A stretch of 64,000 bases of DNA from Galaxea fascicularis (Eukaryota > Cnidaria > Anthozoa > Scleractinia > Euphylliidae), in assembly GCA_948470475.1 (NCBI GenBank), contig OX419345.1, positions 18,591,239 through 18,655,238 of the forward strand. Direction: 5' to 3'. The notes below the pieces were generated by a model. That model searched no databases. It saw only the letters and a program-made list of their open reading frames with translations, and was not told the origin of the DNA. The position numbers were made by a program, and so were the translations under genes. Shown here one piece after another: positions 12,259 to 24,317 of this stretch (within the stretch, counting starts at the first letter, position 1; every line of letters begins with the position of its first letter).

Positions 12259-12936
12259 CTAAATAAAAGAAAGCGGTGGGTTCGTAACTTAAGTTGAGAT
12301 CTACAAGCTCTCCAAAAATTAAAATCTTGGACAAGACTGTTGAGAAAATTGAGCTTCAACGCCTGTTTATGTGAAAACAGTAACAACCAAGTTACACTCC
12401 CTCCCCCTCCCCCAATCCAATGTTGTTTGTGTGTCCCAAACGTTTCCCTAAGAATTGCGGCTTCCCAAACTCAACACTGAATAGGGGGAGAGGGGAGGGG
12501 GAAGTAACTGTAGTAATGCTGTTGAGCAAGAGGTTTTCGTGAACGATTTTTGGACGCCAAGGGGTCACCTTTCTCAAGCAGTTTTGCCCAAGGTTGTAAC
12601 TATAGTCTAAAACTACGCTTTTGCACTTACAGAACTAATCTCTCTTCGATCAAAACTATACGAAAAAATAAATGAAGTTGTCATATACTGTACTAGGATT
12701 TGTCGGTCAGCCGTTCAAAATAAGTAAATGGCTTCTGCTGCAAGTTCCTAACTAAGGTACAATAAAGCAGAACGTGTTGGAGACCAGTGTTGTTATTGTG
12801 CGTGTTTTCCAATAAAAGAAAACGAAAACGGGTGTTGGAGCTGGGTAGCCGTATAAGGGTCCATTTCCACTTAGAACTTTAGTAGTGTTTTGTACACCGT
12901 TCGTTTAAAATGGTTTTGCCTTTCTTTCAAATATTA

Positions 12937-13205
12937 GAGCGGTTTTCAATTGAGTGTCGAAAGTAAATTGCGATTGTTTGGTTTTGCATTTCTTCGTTCT
13001 GTGAGTGGCAAGCAAATCTCGCACCACTTTTCAACTAATGAAAAGCAAAGCCAAAACCAATGGCGACTTGCACGCGCGCACTTTCCCGCGCTTTACACCG
13101 GTTGCATGTAATTGCTTCGAATTCTGATTGGCTCATTGCCTTGTTTGCGTCTGTTGTGATTGGTCAGAGTAATTGCTTTGGTTTTGGTTTTACGACACTA
13201 AATCT
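12937..13205. mobile_element. Fold-back MITE, coral-type
   Basis: The left end (AGTGTCGAAAG, then a TTTGGTTTTG segment) is matched in inverted orientation by the right end, which reads GGTTTTGGTTTTACGACACT. The inside carries CAAT-like GATTGG blocks and a cacgcgcgc stretch. It is non-coding and ends about 40 bp from the L20 donor. The exact border and target duplication are uncertain. Confidence 0.6.
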
Positions 13206-13243
13206 AACCAAAGGTAAGCTATCAAAAATTATGTTTGTCTTAC

Positions 13244-13879
13244 CTCTTCTGAAGCATCTTTTCTTGCGTGCGTCAATCTGTCTTGCAGTAAGCGCCATGG
13301 GATAAACCTGCATACACGATATCCGACCTTTGAAGTATCGACTATCTCCGATACGTGCTCCCATTCTCGCGGGGTAATTAGTAGCCAAGCTAATTCTTCC
13401 CACGAACTTCCCAGTCACGAATCGATTTTGAATGAACAGCTTGGCTTGTCCTGATTTATGATTGTAAGTTGCAGCAACAAGTTGCCATCGACGTGGACTG
13501 ACTCTTCTGCTTATCACAGCTCTGGTGAAACGACGTCCTCTTCGACGCGTGAATCGCGCAAACAGCGTTCTTGGCGATATCATCCAGAAGTGTACGCCCC
13601 ATCCATTGGGCATGTAATTGAAGATGGGACCAGCTCGTCCCTCGTGGTAGATCCAAGCCATGAGAGTGATGGACCGTTTAGTGTCGATCTTCCCGCGGTT
13701 GGGAAACTGGATGAAGCTGTTTGATCGACCGAAGAACTTGTACGAACCATCCCTTGTTCTATCAGGCCCGGGTGCTGTTCTCACATAACCCAAGATACCA
13801 TTAGGATTTCTGCTAAGGCTAATATCGCGTCCTTTAACTCCCCCGTTCAAGGGATAGATTGCTACTGCACGTACCGCGC
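13244..13879 (-). CDS. LamG domain exon L20
   Basis: 212 residues. AVAIYPLNG, FPNRGKIDTKRSITLMAW, NYMPNGWGVHFWM, ARIGDSRYFKGRISCMQVYP, KRCF. A full-length, well-conserved member of the 3′ LamG group. The 5′ intron 13880-14250 shows nothing. Confidence 0.92.
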
Positions 13880-14250
13880 CTGGAAGAAGAAGTGAACGTA
13901 AATAAAACACTTATGTAAAAGTTATCATTTCCTTAAAGTCTCTGTTTTGCTGTCCGCTACAACATGATTCGAATCGTGACAAGCTGTACTGTATTCTACT
14001 TCACTGCTCCTCCAATGAAATGTGCAATAAAGTGAACAATCTTTTGAGGGAACATAATGCGGCAAACGGCTATAACAAAATCATTTGTTCACTCCTTTTC
14101 GAGTTGCCAGTATGCCTTTCTTAAGGTGGGATTTTAAAATACGCGATTGAGACGAGGTACTACTTTGATAGAACAAAGTTGCAAGTAGAGACGTGATTAA
14201 TTAGTGTAATTCACGAACCGCAATGGTGTAAGTTGGACAATAATACTTAC

Positions 14251-14304
14251 GTGGTGGGCGTGGCTTAACAGGACCAGTAGGCTTTACAGGCTTAGCTCCA
14301 GGTT
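14251..14304 (-). CDS. Lys-Pro linker exon k30
   Basis: 54 nt, class 1-1, peptide PGAKPVKPTGPVKPRPP. Strong donor GTAAGT. Confidence 0.82.
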
Positions 14305-14401
14305 CTGAAAATATATATGAAAAATTACTAACAATATAGTAGTAACAATAATGGGTTGAGTGAACAAAATTCTCGTCACAAGGAGTGACGGTTTAACTTA
14401 C

Positions 14402-14953
14402 CTGAGCATGCACGACTCACAATCTTACGAGCAGCGGCTCTCAAAGTGGCAAACTTCGAGGTAAAAACGTGTCTTGGAGTACCAGCAATCTTGCCTAACT
14501 GACGCCGACTATATTTAAGGCCCACTCCGAGGGCATATATCGAAACACCCATGCGTCGAAGTCTTCTGGAATGAACGATGACGTCATCGTATGAGATACC
14601 ATCAGTCAATACAACCAACACTTTCTTTCGTCCAGGGTTGGATCGGGGCTTGAATAAGTATCTGGTAGCCCTTCTGATAGCTAAACCGATTCGGGTTCCA
14701 CCATTGATGTAGGGTATCTTTTGAACAGCGTTCATGACACCACGCCGGGTATAGTAAGTGTTAAACTGAAAGACTGGTTCAGGTCGGCTGGCAAAAACAA
14801 CAACGCCCACATGAGTGCCACGGCGGGAAATGACAAAACTTCCTGCAACTTCCTTGACGAAATCTTTGACGCGCTGGTAGTTGCCTCGCCCGTACATCTC
14901 GATGCTGCCGGATGCGTCGACAAGGAAGCCAAGGTCAACTTTTGCTTTACACA
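14402..14953 (-). CDS. VWA domain exon V16
   Basis: 184 residues. MIDAS complete: DASGS with IEMYGRGNY loop, GGTRIG, LTDG. Lacks the third Cys that its 3′ neighbours carry (YQRVKDF instead of xRCLxF), so only the bracketing pair remains (VCKAK, RACSG). The 5′ intron 14954-15309 shows nothing. Confidence 0.92.
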
Positions 14954-15309
14954 CTAAAAAACAAAAGTTAAGTATGCAGTATGCCCAGAAGCCGAGGCGC
15001 TAATAAGCTAGAAGGACGGACGGTGAACGCAACTATTTTCACTGGCATCATATTGCTACACAGGGGAAGTGGAAATGCTCTTTGAAGAAATGGAGACAAT
15101 GAAACAGTCACCTACTTAGTTAAATCAGACATAGTTATGAAAATCGCTCCTGCCAAACAGAGTGCAGTAATGAAATGAGCTGATGGATTGATTATCTCAG
15201 CATAATGCTTCTTGAGAACCTTCTTTTAAGGACATATAAGAATCTAAAGAACCGAGTCGCCTCTTCTTGGCACAAAAGTTGGTGTCTGTTGAAATTCTCT
15301 GACACTCAC

Positions 15310-15369
15310 TTGGTTTTCCTGGTCGAAGTGGTACTCCTCCTGGCACAATTGGGCGACCTGGTCTGGGAC
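15310..15369 (-). CDS. Gly/Pro linker exon k29
   Basis: 60 nt, class 1-1, peptide PRPGRPIVPGGVPLRPGKP; PG dipeptides recall loose collagen-like triplets without a regular Gly-X-Y register. The 5′ intron 15370-15915 shows nothing. Confidence 0.8.
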
Positions 15370-15915
15370 CTAGAAAATGCCATAAAAAGTACCAAAATGG
15401 GCGGGTTTAGTCAGAGGTTAAAAATGTTGTGGTCTAAACCATAGTTTTGTAGTTTTTATTCAAAGTATCGCTTGCAAGGTATTGTCATACAGAGAATTTC
15501 TGGTTCTGGTTTACACTAGGATCTGTTGCGTTGAAGCCCTCTAGGATCACTTTGTATGCCTTATCTTTCTCCCTCAGCTGGCGTTAGCATAGCCGTTTTA
15601 ATATTAATTTTCTTCCTTACTGAAATTTGTGGGACTTGATTTTGCCTGCGGACATTTTAGGGCACGTTAATATTAATACACATGCCATTTGTGACGCAGA
15701 CTAAAGCAAACACAATTGCCAGGTTTAGCCGTGGACTTCAGAAACCTCGGCTAGTACACGTTTTAACAACGCAGTTTACACCATACTTAGCTGTGGCTTT
15801 TGGAGTCCCCGTCTAAATCACGGTTTAGTCTTCAACCACACCTAACTAAGGCTCTGTTTCAAAAACTGGCGTTAAGCTTTGTCTTTAAGTAAATGATATA
15901 TTTGCAAAAGTTTAC

Positions 15916-16551
15916 CTTTCAGGAAACATCTCTTCCTTCGAGCTGCAATTTGCCTGGAAGTCAAAGCCACGCTGTAAACTTGCATACAAGAAATCCTTCC
16001 ACGGAAGAATCGGCTGTCACCAATCCTTGCCCCCATTCTGACAGGATAATTTGTTGCTAACCTCATTCTCTTAATGCGCTTTCTCGCCACCAACCTGCTA
16101 TTCACATACAGTTTTGCAACGCCAGTCCGAGCACTGTATGTTGCACCGACATATTGCCATTTCCTGGGCCGAATACCTCGGTACTGCACGTGAGGTGTGA
16201 AACCACGCCTTTGTCGACGCGTGAACCGCACAAACAGTGTTCCAGGAGATACCATCCAGAAGTGAACGCCCCATCCATTCGGCATGTAGTTGAAGATCGG
16301 TCCCGCGTGTCCCTCGTGGTAAATCCACGCCAAGAGGGTAATAGATCGTTTTGTGTCAAGTCTCCCGTTGGTAGGGAACTGTATGTAGCTGTTCGGTTTC
16401 CCAAAGAACCGTGTAGCAGTGTTTGGCCTTCCGTCAGGGCCTGGAGCTGGTTTGACATAGCCAAGCGTTCCCGCTGGGTTGGAGAAGACACTGATGTCTC
16501 TTCCTTTGGTGCGATAGGAAAGCGGGTAAATCGCCACGGCACGCAAGTTAC
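15916..16551 (-). CDS. LamG domain exon L19
   Basis: 212 residues. AVAIYPLSY, FPTNGRLDTKRSITLLAW, NYMPNGWGVHFWM, ARIGDSRFFRGRISCMQVYS, KRCF. The acceptor is CTCAAAG followed by GTAAC. The 5′ intron 16552-16858 shows nothing. Confidence 0.92.
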
Positions 16552-16858
16552 CTTTGAGAATGAAAATTTCACCGATCACAACAAAATTCAACACCACTAT
16601 AAAATAATATGCGATCATAACTTACATTACTGTTACAAAGTGAAGTCTAATACTATACTACCATATGAAACGTCCACTACCGAACACTATTTATTGTCAA
16701 TTACATATGGATGACAGACAAATAGTTGTGGAGGCACTCAGCATCCATACTTTGTGTTTCTGACGGACTGTCTAAGAGGGGGCGTACCCCTGTGTCGATT
16801 TTTTAAATGAAAAGTTGCAAAATCCAGAAGGCATTTGGTGTAAACGAGGTTTACTTAC

Positions 16859-16900
16859 GTGATGGACGAGGTTTTCCTGGTTTGCTTGGTTTGACAGCAC
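16859..16900 (-). CDS. Lys-Pro linker exon k28
   Basis: 42 nt, class 1-1, peptide AVKPSKPGKPRPS. It is preceded by one of the longest introns (16901-18323), which holds a SINE and an inverted repeat. Confidence 0.78.
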
Positions 16901-17308
16901 CTTGATCAAAAGAATGGCATACATTATTGGTTCCCTTTTCAGAAGATAACGTAAAACTCCTCTTAATCGGTCACATATTTCCTAGGGAAGACTTGATTTG
17001 CTTACAAATATTTAGATGGACCGTTAACCTATTCAGTCCAAGGTGAAATCATTAATTTGTTTGACTATCTCTCAAACTACATAGAATTTGCGGAACGCCA
17101 CTTTAGAAAATATATTCTGCTTACCAACTGGCGAGAAAACGAAATGAAATTATGTGGTATTAGTTCCGTTATATTCGACGGAACGATGAGAATAATGATT
17201 GAAGTACATTGATCCAGTGTGGATAGGTTAGGGGAGGAGTAGATGCGCAGTTGCTCAGCTACTGACAATAATCCCAAAGGGAACGATGTCAGTATTTAAG
17301 GAGGCTGG

Positions 17309-17717
17309 AAAGGTGATGAGGATTTATATAGCGCTTTTATCCAAAGGATACAAAGCGCTTTACAACACCTTTTGGGGGACTTTGCCAGACTGCTTTTTAG
17401 GCGCAAATTGCAGCCACGCAGTTTACAATCTTATTTGAATGAATAGTAGGATCAACCCAGGTGCCCGAGAACAAAACAAGTTATAGACCATCACACCGGG
17501 GACTACGTCCCCTACTCTTTCCGATCAGTGTGTGGGTTCTTTAACGTCCCACACCAGTACTGTGAGTTTAACCATTTGCCGATGGCAAATAGAAATGTAG
17601 CACTTTCTCCTCAGTTATTTAAAGACCCTGAGTGTTGGTCCGGCCGGGGCTTGAACCCCCGACCTCCCGCACAGCCGCAGTCCAGTGCTCTATTACTGAG
17701 CCAACGTACCGGTCGGG
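17309..17717 (-). mobile_element. tRNA-derived SINE with GCGCTATATAAAT tail
   Basis: Read on the minus strand, 17717-17640 is tRNA-like: TGGCTCAGTAATAGAGC resembles box A and GGGGTTCAAGCCCC is a clear box B. A body of about 300 bp follows and ends in AAGCGCTTTGTATCC and GCGCTATATAAAT, a 3′ end typical of widespread marine-invertebrate SINEs. The tRNA head is not an intact gene. Confidence 0.65.
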
Positions 17718-17923
17718 GGTTTTTAGCTGCACGCGCGCGCGCAAACTACACACGCCATAACTGAGATGCACGCATCAGCTGAATGAATCAAAATCAAGCA
17801 CAAATAAAATCTGCGGAAAACATTTGTTTTTAGCTCGGAATTTTGCTCGGTGACCTATCTTGATTTTTTGCATCACGTACCATTCACGATGGCAGTTGAA
17901 ATATAAAAGTTTCGGGGAAAATT

Positions 17924-17988
17924 ATCTAGTAGAATTTTCTGTGAGCCAAAAAAGGCGTTGTTTTTAAATATATTAAATTCTACTAGAT
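17924..17988. repeat. Short inverted repeat
   Basis: ATCTAGTAGAATTT at 17924-17937 is the reverse complement of AAATTCTACTAGAT at 17975-17988 with a 37-bp loop. Probably the remnant of a fold-back element. The adjoining 18030-18250 sequence is complex but unclassified. Confidence 0.6.
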
Positions 17989-18323
17989 AGTTTTTTTTCA
18001 TACTGCCTGAAAAGTTAAAGAATTTAGGGAGCTTTCCAACGGTAGGTCACCGAATTGGTTTTTCAGATAATTTACAAAAACTGACATTTAGAGGACCTTT
18101 TTGTGGATCTGGGGCGTTGCCATGGTAACTGATATGACGCCACAAGCACCCTTCAAATATAGCCCAACAATAGAGTTCCAAGGAGACATATAGTTTGCCT
18201 ACACCATTAAATATCCTTCTTTGTAATCTTTCATCGTTTCGCAAACACTACATCAATGAAACCGTAAGTGTCACCTTGATTCGCCTAAACCACAAGAATC
18301 CATACTTTATATTAAGAAAATAC

Positions 18324-18872
18324 CTGAGCAGGCCTTTGTCTTGATAACTCTCACAATTGACGGCAAATTCCTAAATCCAGCTGTGTAAACAAGTCTCCTC
18401 GATGAAGCAATCTGGAACAATTGCCTGATGTTGAATCGCCTGCCAATGCCGATAGCAAACATCTCAATATGACGTCTCTTCAGCGCATAAGCAGGTCCGC
18501 TCACACCGTCCTGGGAACGACCATCAGTCATCACGATCATTACTTGCTTTCTTCCTCTGCTGCGTCTTCTAAAAAGAGTGCGCTGTGCATAGGACATTGC
18601 CAATCCTGTTTTGGTACCGCCATTAGGATACCTAATGTTGTCGATGGCTCGAAGGATGTCCCGCTGTGTCCCGTAGGTATTGAGTCCAAATATAAGGCGA
18701 GCACGGTACGAGAATAGTACTATACCAACGCGAGTGAACCTCTTGGAGATCTTGAAGGATACGACTATTCTTTTAACAAAGTTAAGACAGCGCTTGAAAT
18801 TTCCCTTCCCGTAGGCCTCAATGCTTCTAGAGCCGTCGATGAGAAAAGCCAGGTCAACTTTTCCTATACAAA
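18324..18872 (-). CDS. VWA domain exon V15
   Basis: 183 residues, one open exon although the 5′ half has no ATG. MIDAS kept as DGSRS (Gly to Arg inside the loop, Ser/Ser retained), GGTKTG and MTDG. Extra Cys in FKRCLNF. Ends KACSG. Confidence 0.9.
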
Positions 18873-19108
18873 CTTCAATGAAAAGAAAGAGAAGGAGATA
18901 AAATAACAGATGGAAGCGCGCTTAAATGCCCTCTTTAATAGATGGCTTCATATGTTTGAGAGGATGAAGTACCTGAATAATGGCATAACAAAACACAGAA
19001 CAGTGATCTCCAATGGTTGGTGTATGATAAGATTAAAAGAAATGTGACTCCTCCCTACGAAAAAGTATGATTTGGAACGAAAAACGGACATGACATAACT
19101 AAATGTAC

Positions 19109-19162
19109 CTTTTCCAGCTGGACGAATTGGGACACTTGGAATACCAGGAACAATAACTGGAC
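19109..19162 (-). CDS. Val/Ile-Pro linker exon k27
   Basis: 54 nt, class 1-1, peptide PVIVPGIPSVPIRPAGK. Hydrophobic-proline type, similar to k25 (both end RPAG). The 3′-side intron 19163-19512 lies towards L18 and shows nothing. Confidence 0.8.
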
Positions 19163-19512
19163 CTGGTAAAAAAGGAAGATATACAACAATTACACAGGTG
19201 TCATAGCACGCCTGTGATGGTGTTGCGTTTTTGTAAGTAGGAAACACAATTTCAGCCTTAAACTATATACCCGAAAGTATAGTATTTTAACAAAGGCTAT
19301 CGTCAACACAAAATAGAACTCGAAATAATAAGTTATAGAAGTTCCACATAATCGATTACTTATGTTGTTATCAACATTCCCAACCCTTCCTTCTTTATTG
19401 CTGTCATCACGTGACGACAGTGACTTGTTTTCACTTGTTGTTTGTCTCAGAGAGGAAGAGCAACCACCACATCTTTAAAGAACGAAAACGTTTGGACTGA
19501 AATACGGCATAC

Positions 19513-20148
19513 CTTTCCTAAAGCACCTCCTCTTTCTGCGTAAGATCTGCCTTGCTGTAAGTGCCCTGTCATACACCTGCATACACGAGATTCTCCCTCG
19601 GAAATATCTCCGCTCACCAATACGAGCTCCCATTCTGGCCGGGTAGTTAGTAGCCAGTCTTATTCGACCGACATTTCTTCTGGTGGTAAACCTTCCGTTG
19701 ACAAACAACTTCGCCCGGCCTGTTCTTCCATCATAAGTTGCACCAACAAACTGCCACCGCCTAGGTGTCACTTTCCTGCTCACTACAGCTTTGGTGAAAC
19801 GACGTCCTCTGCGACGCGTAAACCGCGCAAATAGCGTTCTGGGTGAAATCATCCAGAAGTGTACACCCCAGCCGTTTGGCATGTAGTTGAAAATTGGTCC
19901 GGCACTCCCTTCATGATATATCCACGCCAAGAGGGTGATGGAATGTTTGGTGTCTATTTTTCCGCGATTCGGGAATTCAATGTAGCTGCTGGACCGACCA
20001 TAGAACCGGTAGGCACCTACTGGTTTTCCATCAGGTCCTGGAGCGAGCCTCACGTTCCTGGTGATACCTGGTGGGTTACCAAACAGACTGACATCCCGGC
20101 CACGTGTTCGTGACGTAAGAGGGTACACAGCAGAAGCACGTGCTGGAC
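19513..20148 (-). CDS. LamG domain exon L18
   Basis: 212 residues. AVYPLTS, FPNRGKIDTKHSITLLAW, NYMPNGWGVHFWM, ARIGERRYFRGRISCMQVYD, RRCF. GER replaces the usual GDR. Very basic C-terminus (ILRRKRRCFRKG). The 5′ intron 20149-20539 shows nothing. Confidence 0.92.
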
Positions 20149-20539
20149 CTAAAAGTGACGGGAAAAGCGTAGTATTCTTGTCAGAAAAGTTAACCGAAAA
20201 CAAGGCTATTTTGGTTGAGACGAACACGGAGAAAAAGAAACAGCCCCCACCAACCAGAAGAAAATCTTGAATGACCAGTTTTTCATCTGAAATGCGGCTT
20301 GCTGCTTATTTTAAATATCAAGTTTTCCCTTTTACACCGCAATGGATCAAAGTAAAATTTAGACAGTTTAATGGGCTTGGCAGTAATATCAGTCTGATCT
20401 GGTATAAATGCCTTGATCCTTCATTTTCTTCATAACGTTTTAAGAGGGGGCTGTTGTTTATTTCAGAGTAACTGATATATAGTTGCAGCAGGAAATTCGT
20501 TGAGAAAATAGGGTTTTCGAAAGTCATAGCCAAACTTAC

Positions 20540-20638
20540 GTGGTCGAGGCTTGGGAGGTCGGACTGGAGGTCGAACTGGAGGGCGGATAGGAGGTCTGAT
20601 AGGTGGTCTTATGGGTGGTCTTACAGTGGGTCTAGCAG
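20540..20638 (-). CDS. RPPI-repeat linker exon k26
   Basis: 99 nt, about 32 residues built from a four-residue repeat (RPPIRPPIRPPVRPPVRPP) with a 12-nt DNA periodicity. Strong donor GTAAGT. Confidence 0.83.
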
Positions 20639-20879
20639 CTGAAGACGCAAATAAGTTACTGTTAGGACAATAACTAAAATTAACCGCAGCTCTCGGTTCA
20701 CTGGTCCCTAACCAATGGAGGCTAAAGTTTGAGTATAGAAAACCATTACAATGTAAAAGAACTTGGTAAATTAATTAGTAATCATAAGTGGTTCTCTCCA
20801 TAATCAGATATAAGCTGAACCTGTCTGAAATAAACCAATGGTAATTATCAAAGTCAATTAACTGTTTTAGAAAACTCAC

Positions 20880-21428
20880 CTTTGCAAGCTTTGGACTTGA
20901 TCACTCTTACAATGTTGGGCAGATTCCTGAATGCGGCTACATACACATATCTCTTAGAGGACGCTATCTGCATCAGCTGTCTGACATCATAATTCTTGCC
21001 AATTCCAACAGCAAATGTCTGAATGCCTGAGCGATGCAGTGCCAGTGCTCTACCGCGCACTCTGTCACTAGATCTACCATCAGTCATCGCGACCAAAACG
21101 GGCGTGCGGCGCCTGCTCCGGCCTCTAAAGAGATACCGCTGTGCATACGACAGAGCGAAACCAGTCCTCGTGCCGCGCCTAAAGTAGGGTATACGGTCAA
21201 TAGCCTTCATGAGCTGCCCCCTCTTGAAATATTTGTTGAAGCCAAATGCCACCTTTGCTCTTGAAGAGTATACTACCGCTCCGACGTGTGTGTATCTACG
21301 CGAGATTTTGAAGGAAGCGACTAATCGTTTAACAAAGTCGAGACAACGTTTGAAGTTGCCTCGCCCTGAAGCTTCGATGCTACCAGAGGCGTCGATGACA
21401 AACGCGAGGTCGATTTTGGCACGGCAAA
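20880..21428 (-). CDS. VWA domain exon V14
   Basis: 183 residues. MIDAS: DASGS with IEASGRGNF loop, RGTRTG (first Gly changed, Thr kept), MTDG. Extra Cys in FKRCLDF, ends KACKG. The N-terminal part is open but lacks an internal ATG. Confidence 0.9.
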
Positions 21429-21550
21429 CTACGAAGAAATACGGAAACGTGTATTAGGGAACTACAACCGTGACTAGAAAACGCAATAGATAAGTGCCAA
21501 TGAAAAGAAATAACAAAATAAACCAAAGAAACGAAAAAAAGAGTGATAAC

Positions 21551-21592
21551 CTGGTCCAGCTGGCCGAATGACAGGAGGGACAACCACAGGAC
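21551..21592 (-). CDS. Val/Pro linker exon k25
   Basis: 42 nt, class 1-1, peptide PVVVPPVIRPAGP. Related to k27. The 3′-side intron 21593-21936 shows nothing. Confidence 0.78.
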
Positions 21593-21936
21593 CTAAAAAA
21601 GTAAAGTTGGGGGTTACGAGAAATTTAAGAACAAACTGGACAAAAATACACGTCACACTAATTGTTAGAAAGTGTTTTATCAAAATACCGTAACACTACA
21701 ACATTGTAATACAAAAAGTAAAATTTGAGATGTTATGTGCCTGTAAGAAACATTGGTGATGTATTCTTTGAAAACAGAAAAAAGAAAAAAAAGCAAATTT
21801 TGAGGATAAAAGGTAAAACAGCCGCAGCATGAATTTGTCATTAAGATGAAAAGCTTTAAGAACTGGAAGTTTGAGGGTAGCCTTCATCGAAGTCGCCTTC
21901 CTCGAGCTATTGAAACAAATACTTTTTGATTTTTAC

Positions 21937-22572
21937 CTCGTGTGAAGCACCGCTTCTTACGCCGCATGATCTGAGATGTTGTCAGTGGCTGATCGTACAC
22001 TTGCATACACGAGATGCGTCCTCTGAAGTAACGCCTATCACCTGCGCGCGCACCCATTCTTACAGGATAATTAGTAGCCAGTCGTATTCTTCCAATAGGT
22101 CTACTAGCAACAAAACGTCTGTTGATGAAGAGCTTGGCAATTCCTCTTCTGTAGTCATATGTTGCCCCCACGTACTGCCATCGTCGAGGTAATACACGTC
22201 TGCTTGTCACCGCAGGAGTAAAACGCCGTCCACTTCGGCGTGTGAACCGTACAAACAGCGTTCTCGGCGATATCATCCAGAGGTGCACGCCCCAGCCATT
22301 CGACATGTAGTTGAAGATGGGGCCAGCACGTCCTCCATGGTAAATCCAAACCAATAGGGTGATGGATTTTTTAGTGTCAAGTCTACCGCGGTTGGGGAAC
22401 TCGATGTAACTGGTTGAGGTTCCAAGGAATTGCGTAGCGCTATTTTGTCTTTTGTCAGGACCAGGTGCATATCTGATGTTCCGAGCAGTACCCGCGGGAT
22501 TGTTGTATAATCCGAGATCGCGGGTACGAGTCCGCTGAGAGAGTGGGTAGATAGCTTGGGCTCGCGGACGAA
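21937..22572 (-). CDS. LamG domain exon L17
   Basis: 212 residues. AQAIYPLSQ (Val to Gln in the first strand), FPNRGRLDTKKSITLLVW, NYMSNGWGVHLWM, ARAGDRRYFRGRISCMQVYD, KRCF. The first of a pair with L16 upstream through k24. Confidence 0.9.
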
Positions 22573-22731
22573 CTAAACAACAAATAAATATTGCTTCATT
22601 ATGCATCAGTCGAGGGGAAAAAAGAAATGCTCCATTTAGAGTGCTTGCCAGAAACAGCAAAGAAGACAACTCTAATTATTTCAGTATGTTTAAATTAACC
22701 CTTCAATTATATTTCTCCAACGGTTCCTTAC

Positions 22732-22815
22732 CAGGTTTGATTGGTCGACGAGTTGGAAGAACACGTGGCCGCGTTGGACGAATGGACCTGGGGCGAACAG
22801 GAAGTCGGCTCATTC
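22732..22815 (-). CDS. Arg-rich linker exon k24
   Basis: 84 nt, class 1-1, about 27 residues starting MSRLPVRP and ending RPTRPRVLPTRRPIKP. One of the most basic linkers. The 5′ intron 22816-23257 shows nothing. Confidence 0.78.
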
Positions 22816-23257
22816 CTGTAATGCACAAGAGAAGAAAATGGACCGATAAGGCAAGGTTATATCTTTGTAAAATTAAAAAGTACCCTTACGGTAGAGACCA
22901 TTTGGACAGCAGTAAACGTTTGCAAAGAAATCAGTATTTTTTCTATTCACCAATGAATTAAAAAAACTTAAATAACAATTTACAACGTACAAGGCAAACG
23001 TGGCACGATATTCATTTAATTTGTATAATTTTGTGCACGGTCTAAATGAGAATAGGAGAATTTTGTCCACAAAAAGGTCTCTTCAAAGAAAGGGAAGAAG
23101 CCCGATTGAAGAGGCAATCAGACAAACTATCTGTTTTTAGGATATCTATAAAATTAAATCTGACTACACGATCATACTCTCAAGAAGTGACAAAGATAAT
23201 ATTGAACAAAGTTCCTAAAAACGTTTCCACGTTTTCAGAGCACTGTTTATCTCTTAC

Positions 23258-23866
23258 CTTTGAAGCATCTCCTCTTGCGTCTGACGATCTGCATCAAGCT
23301 TAAAGCTTTGCCGTAGACCTGCATACAAGAGATTCTGCCGCGGAAATATCGTCCACCACCAGCTCCCATTGTTGCTGGGATATTGGTGCGGAGTGGAATC
23401 CTCCTCAGACGTTTACGAGCTACAAGCCTCCCGTCAACATAAATTATGGTGTCACCCGTTTTTTGCTGATAAGTAACACCTACATACTGCCACCGTCGAT
23501 ACCGGAGTACTCTTCGTGACCTCAGTGGGCGCACCCGGATGTTTCGGGAGCTTCGCGGGAAGATTCGCGCGCACAAGCCACGAGCACGACAGACGGAGAA
23601 ATCAATGCCGTATCTGAAGATGGGTCCAATACCCTCTGGATAAACCCAGGCGAGTAACGTGATTGAATATTTCGCATCCAACCGACCGCGATTTGGGAAT
23701 CGGATGTAACTGTTTCTACGACCGAAGAACTGATGTGAAGTGTCGGGTCGTCCATCAGGTCCAGAACTGGGTCTTACGTAGCCCATAATACCCGCTGGGT
23801 TACCATAGAGACCAACATCTCTTCCTCGGGTCCGCCTCGTTAAAGGATAAATAGCCAAGGCACGTA
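23258..23866 (-). CDS. Divergent LamG exon L16
   Basis: 203 residues, about nine shorter than the usual LamG. The two ends are standard (ALAIYPLTR, FPNRGRLDAKYSITLLAW; GRISCMQVYG, RRCF), but the core NYMPNGWGVHFW is replaced by GPIFRYGIDFSVCRARGLC, bringing two extra cysteines seven residues apart. The reading frame is intact and the splice sites are canonical, so it is divergence rather than decay. The 5′ intron 23867-24317 shows nothing. Confidence 0.85.
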
Positions 23867-24317
23867 CTGGAGATAAGAAATTTACCAAAAAATAATCTAT
23901 TTCATGCTAATAGTTCATAGAGAGCACAGAGAACCACTCTCAGACTTAGGGATCTTTCAGCAAATCAATTAGTCCATCAAATCTTTGCTGACCACTACGT
24001 CTGGTAGCTGAAAAGCACTTTACGTATGCTAATCGAGCGACAAGGACTATCTTAAAAATAATGCCTGGTAATTTTGAACAGGAAAAAATTGGCAATGTTT
24101 GAATGCGATAACTTTTTGGTCTAATTAGAAAGCGGTTTTCAGCAAAAGCCAAAAATCAAAGAAAGACGTCAAGGACATTAAACAAAACGAGCAATAAATC
24201 TTCACAAGCAATTCACAGTGACACCTTGAAAGGAGACTACCAAACCATTCAAGAGAGACGATTGAAGGAGGTGAACGTGAAGTTAGCGTTTGATTAATAT
24301 AATCACCAGTGTCTTAC

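Noticed and set aside
17640..17717. Second tRNA-like sequence
   Set aside because: Box B is good, but box A is degenerate and a conserved SINE body and tail follow.
18047..18244. Minus-strand frame of 65 residues near the SINE
   Set aside because: Looks like part of a dispersed repeat; no splice sites in phase with the gene and no domain.
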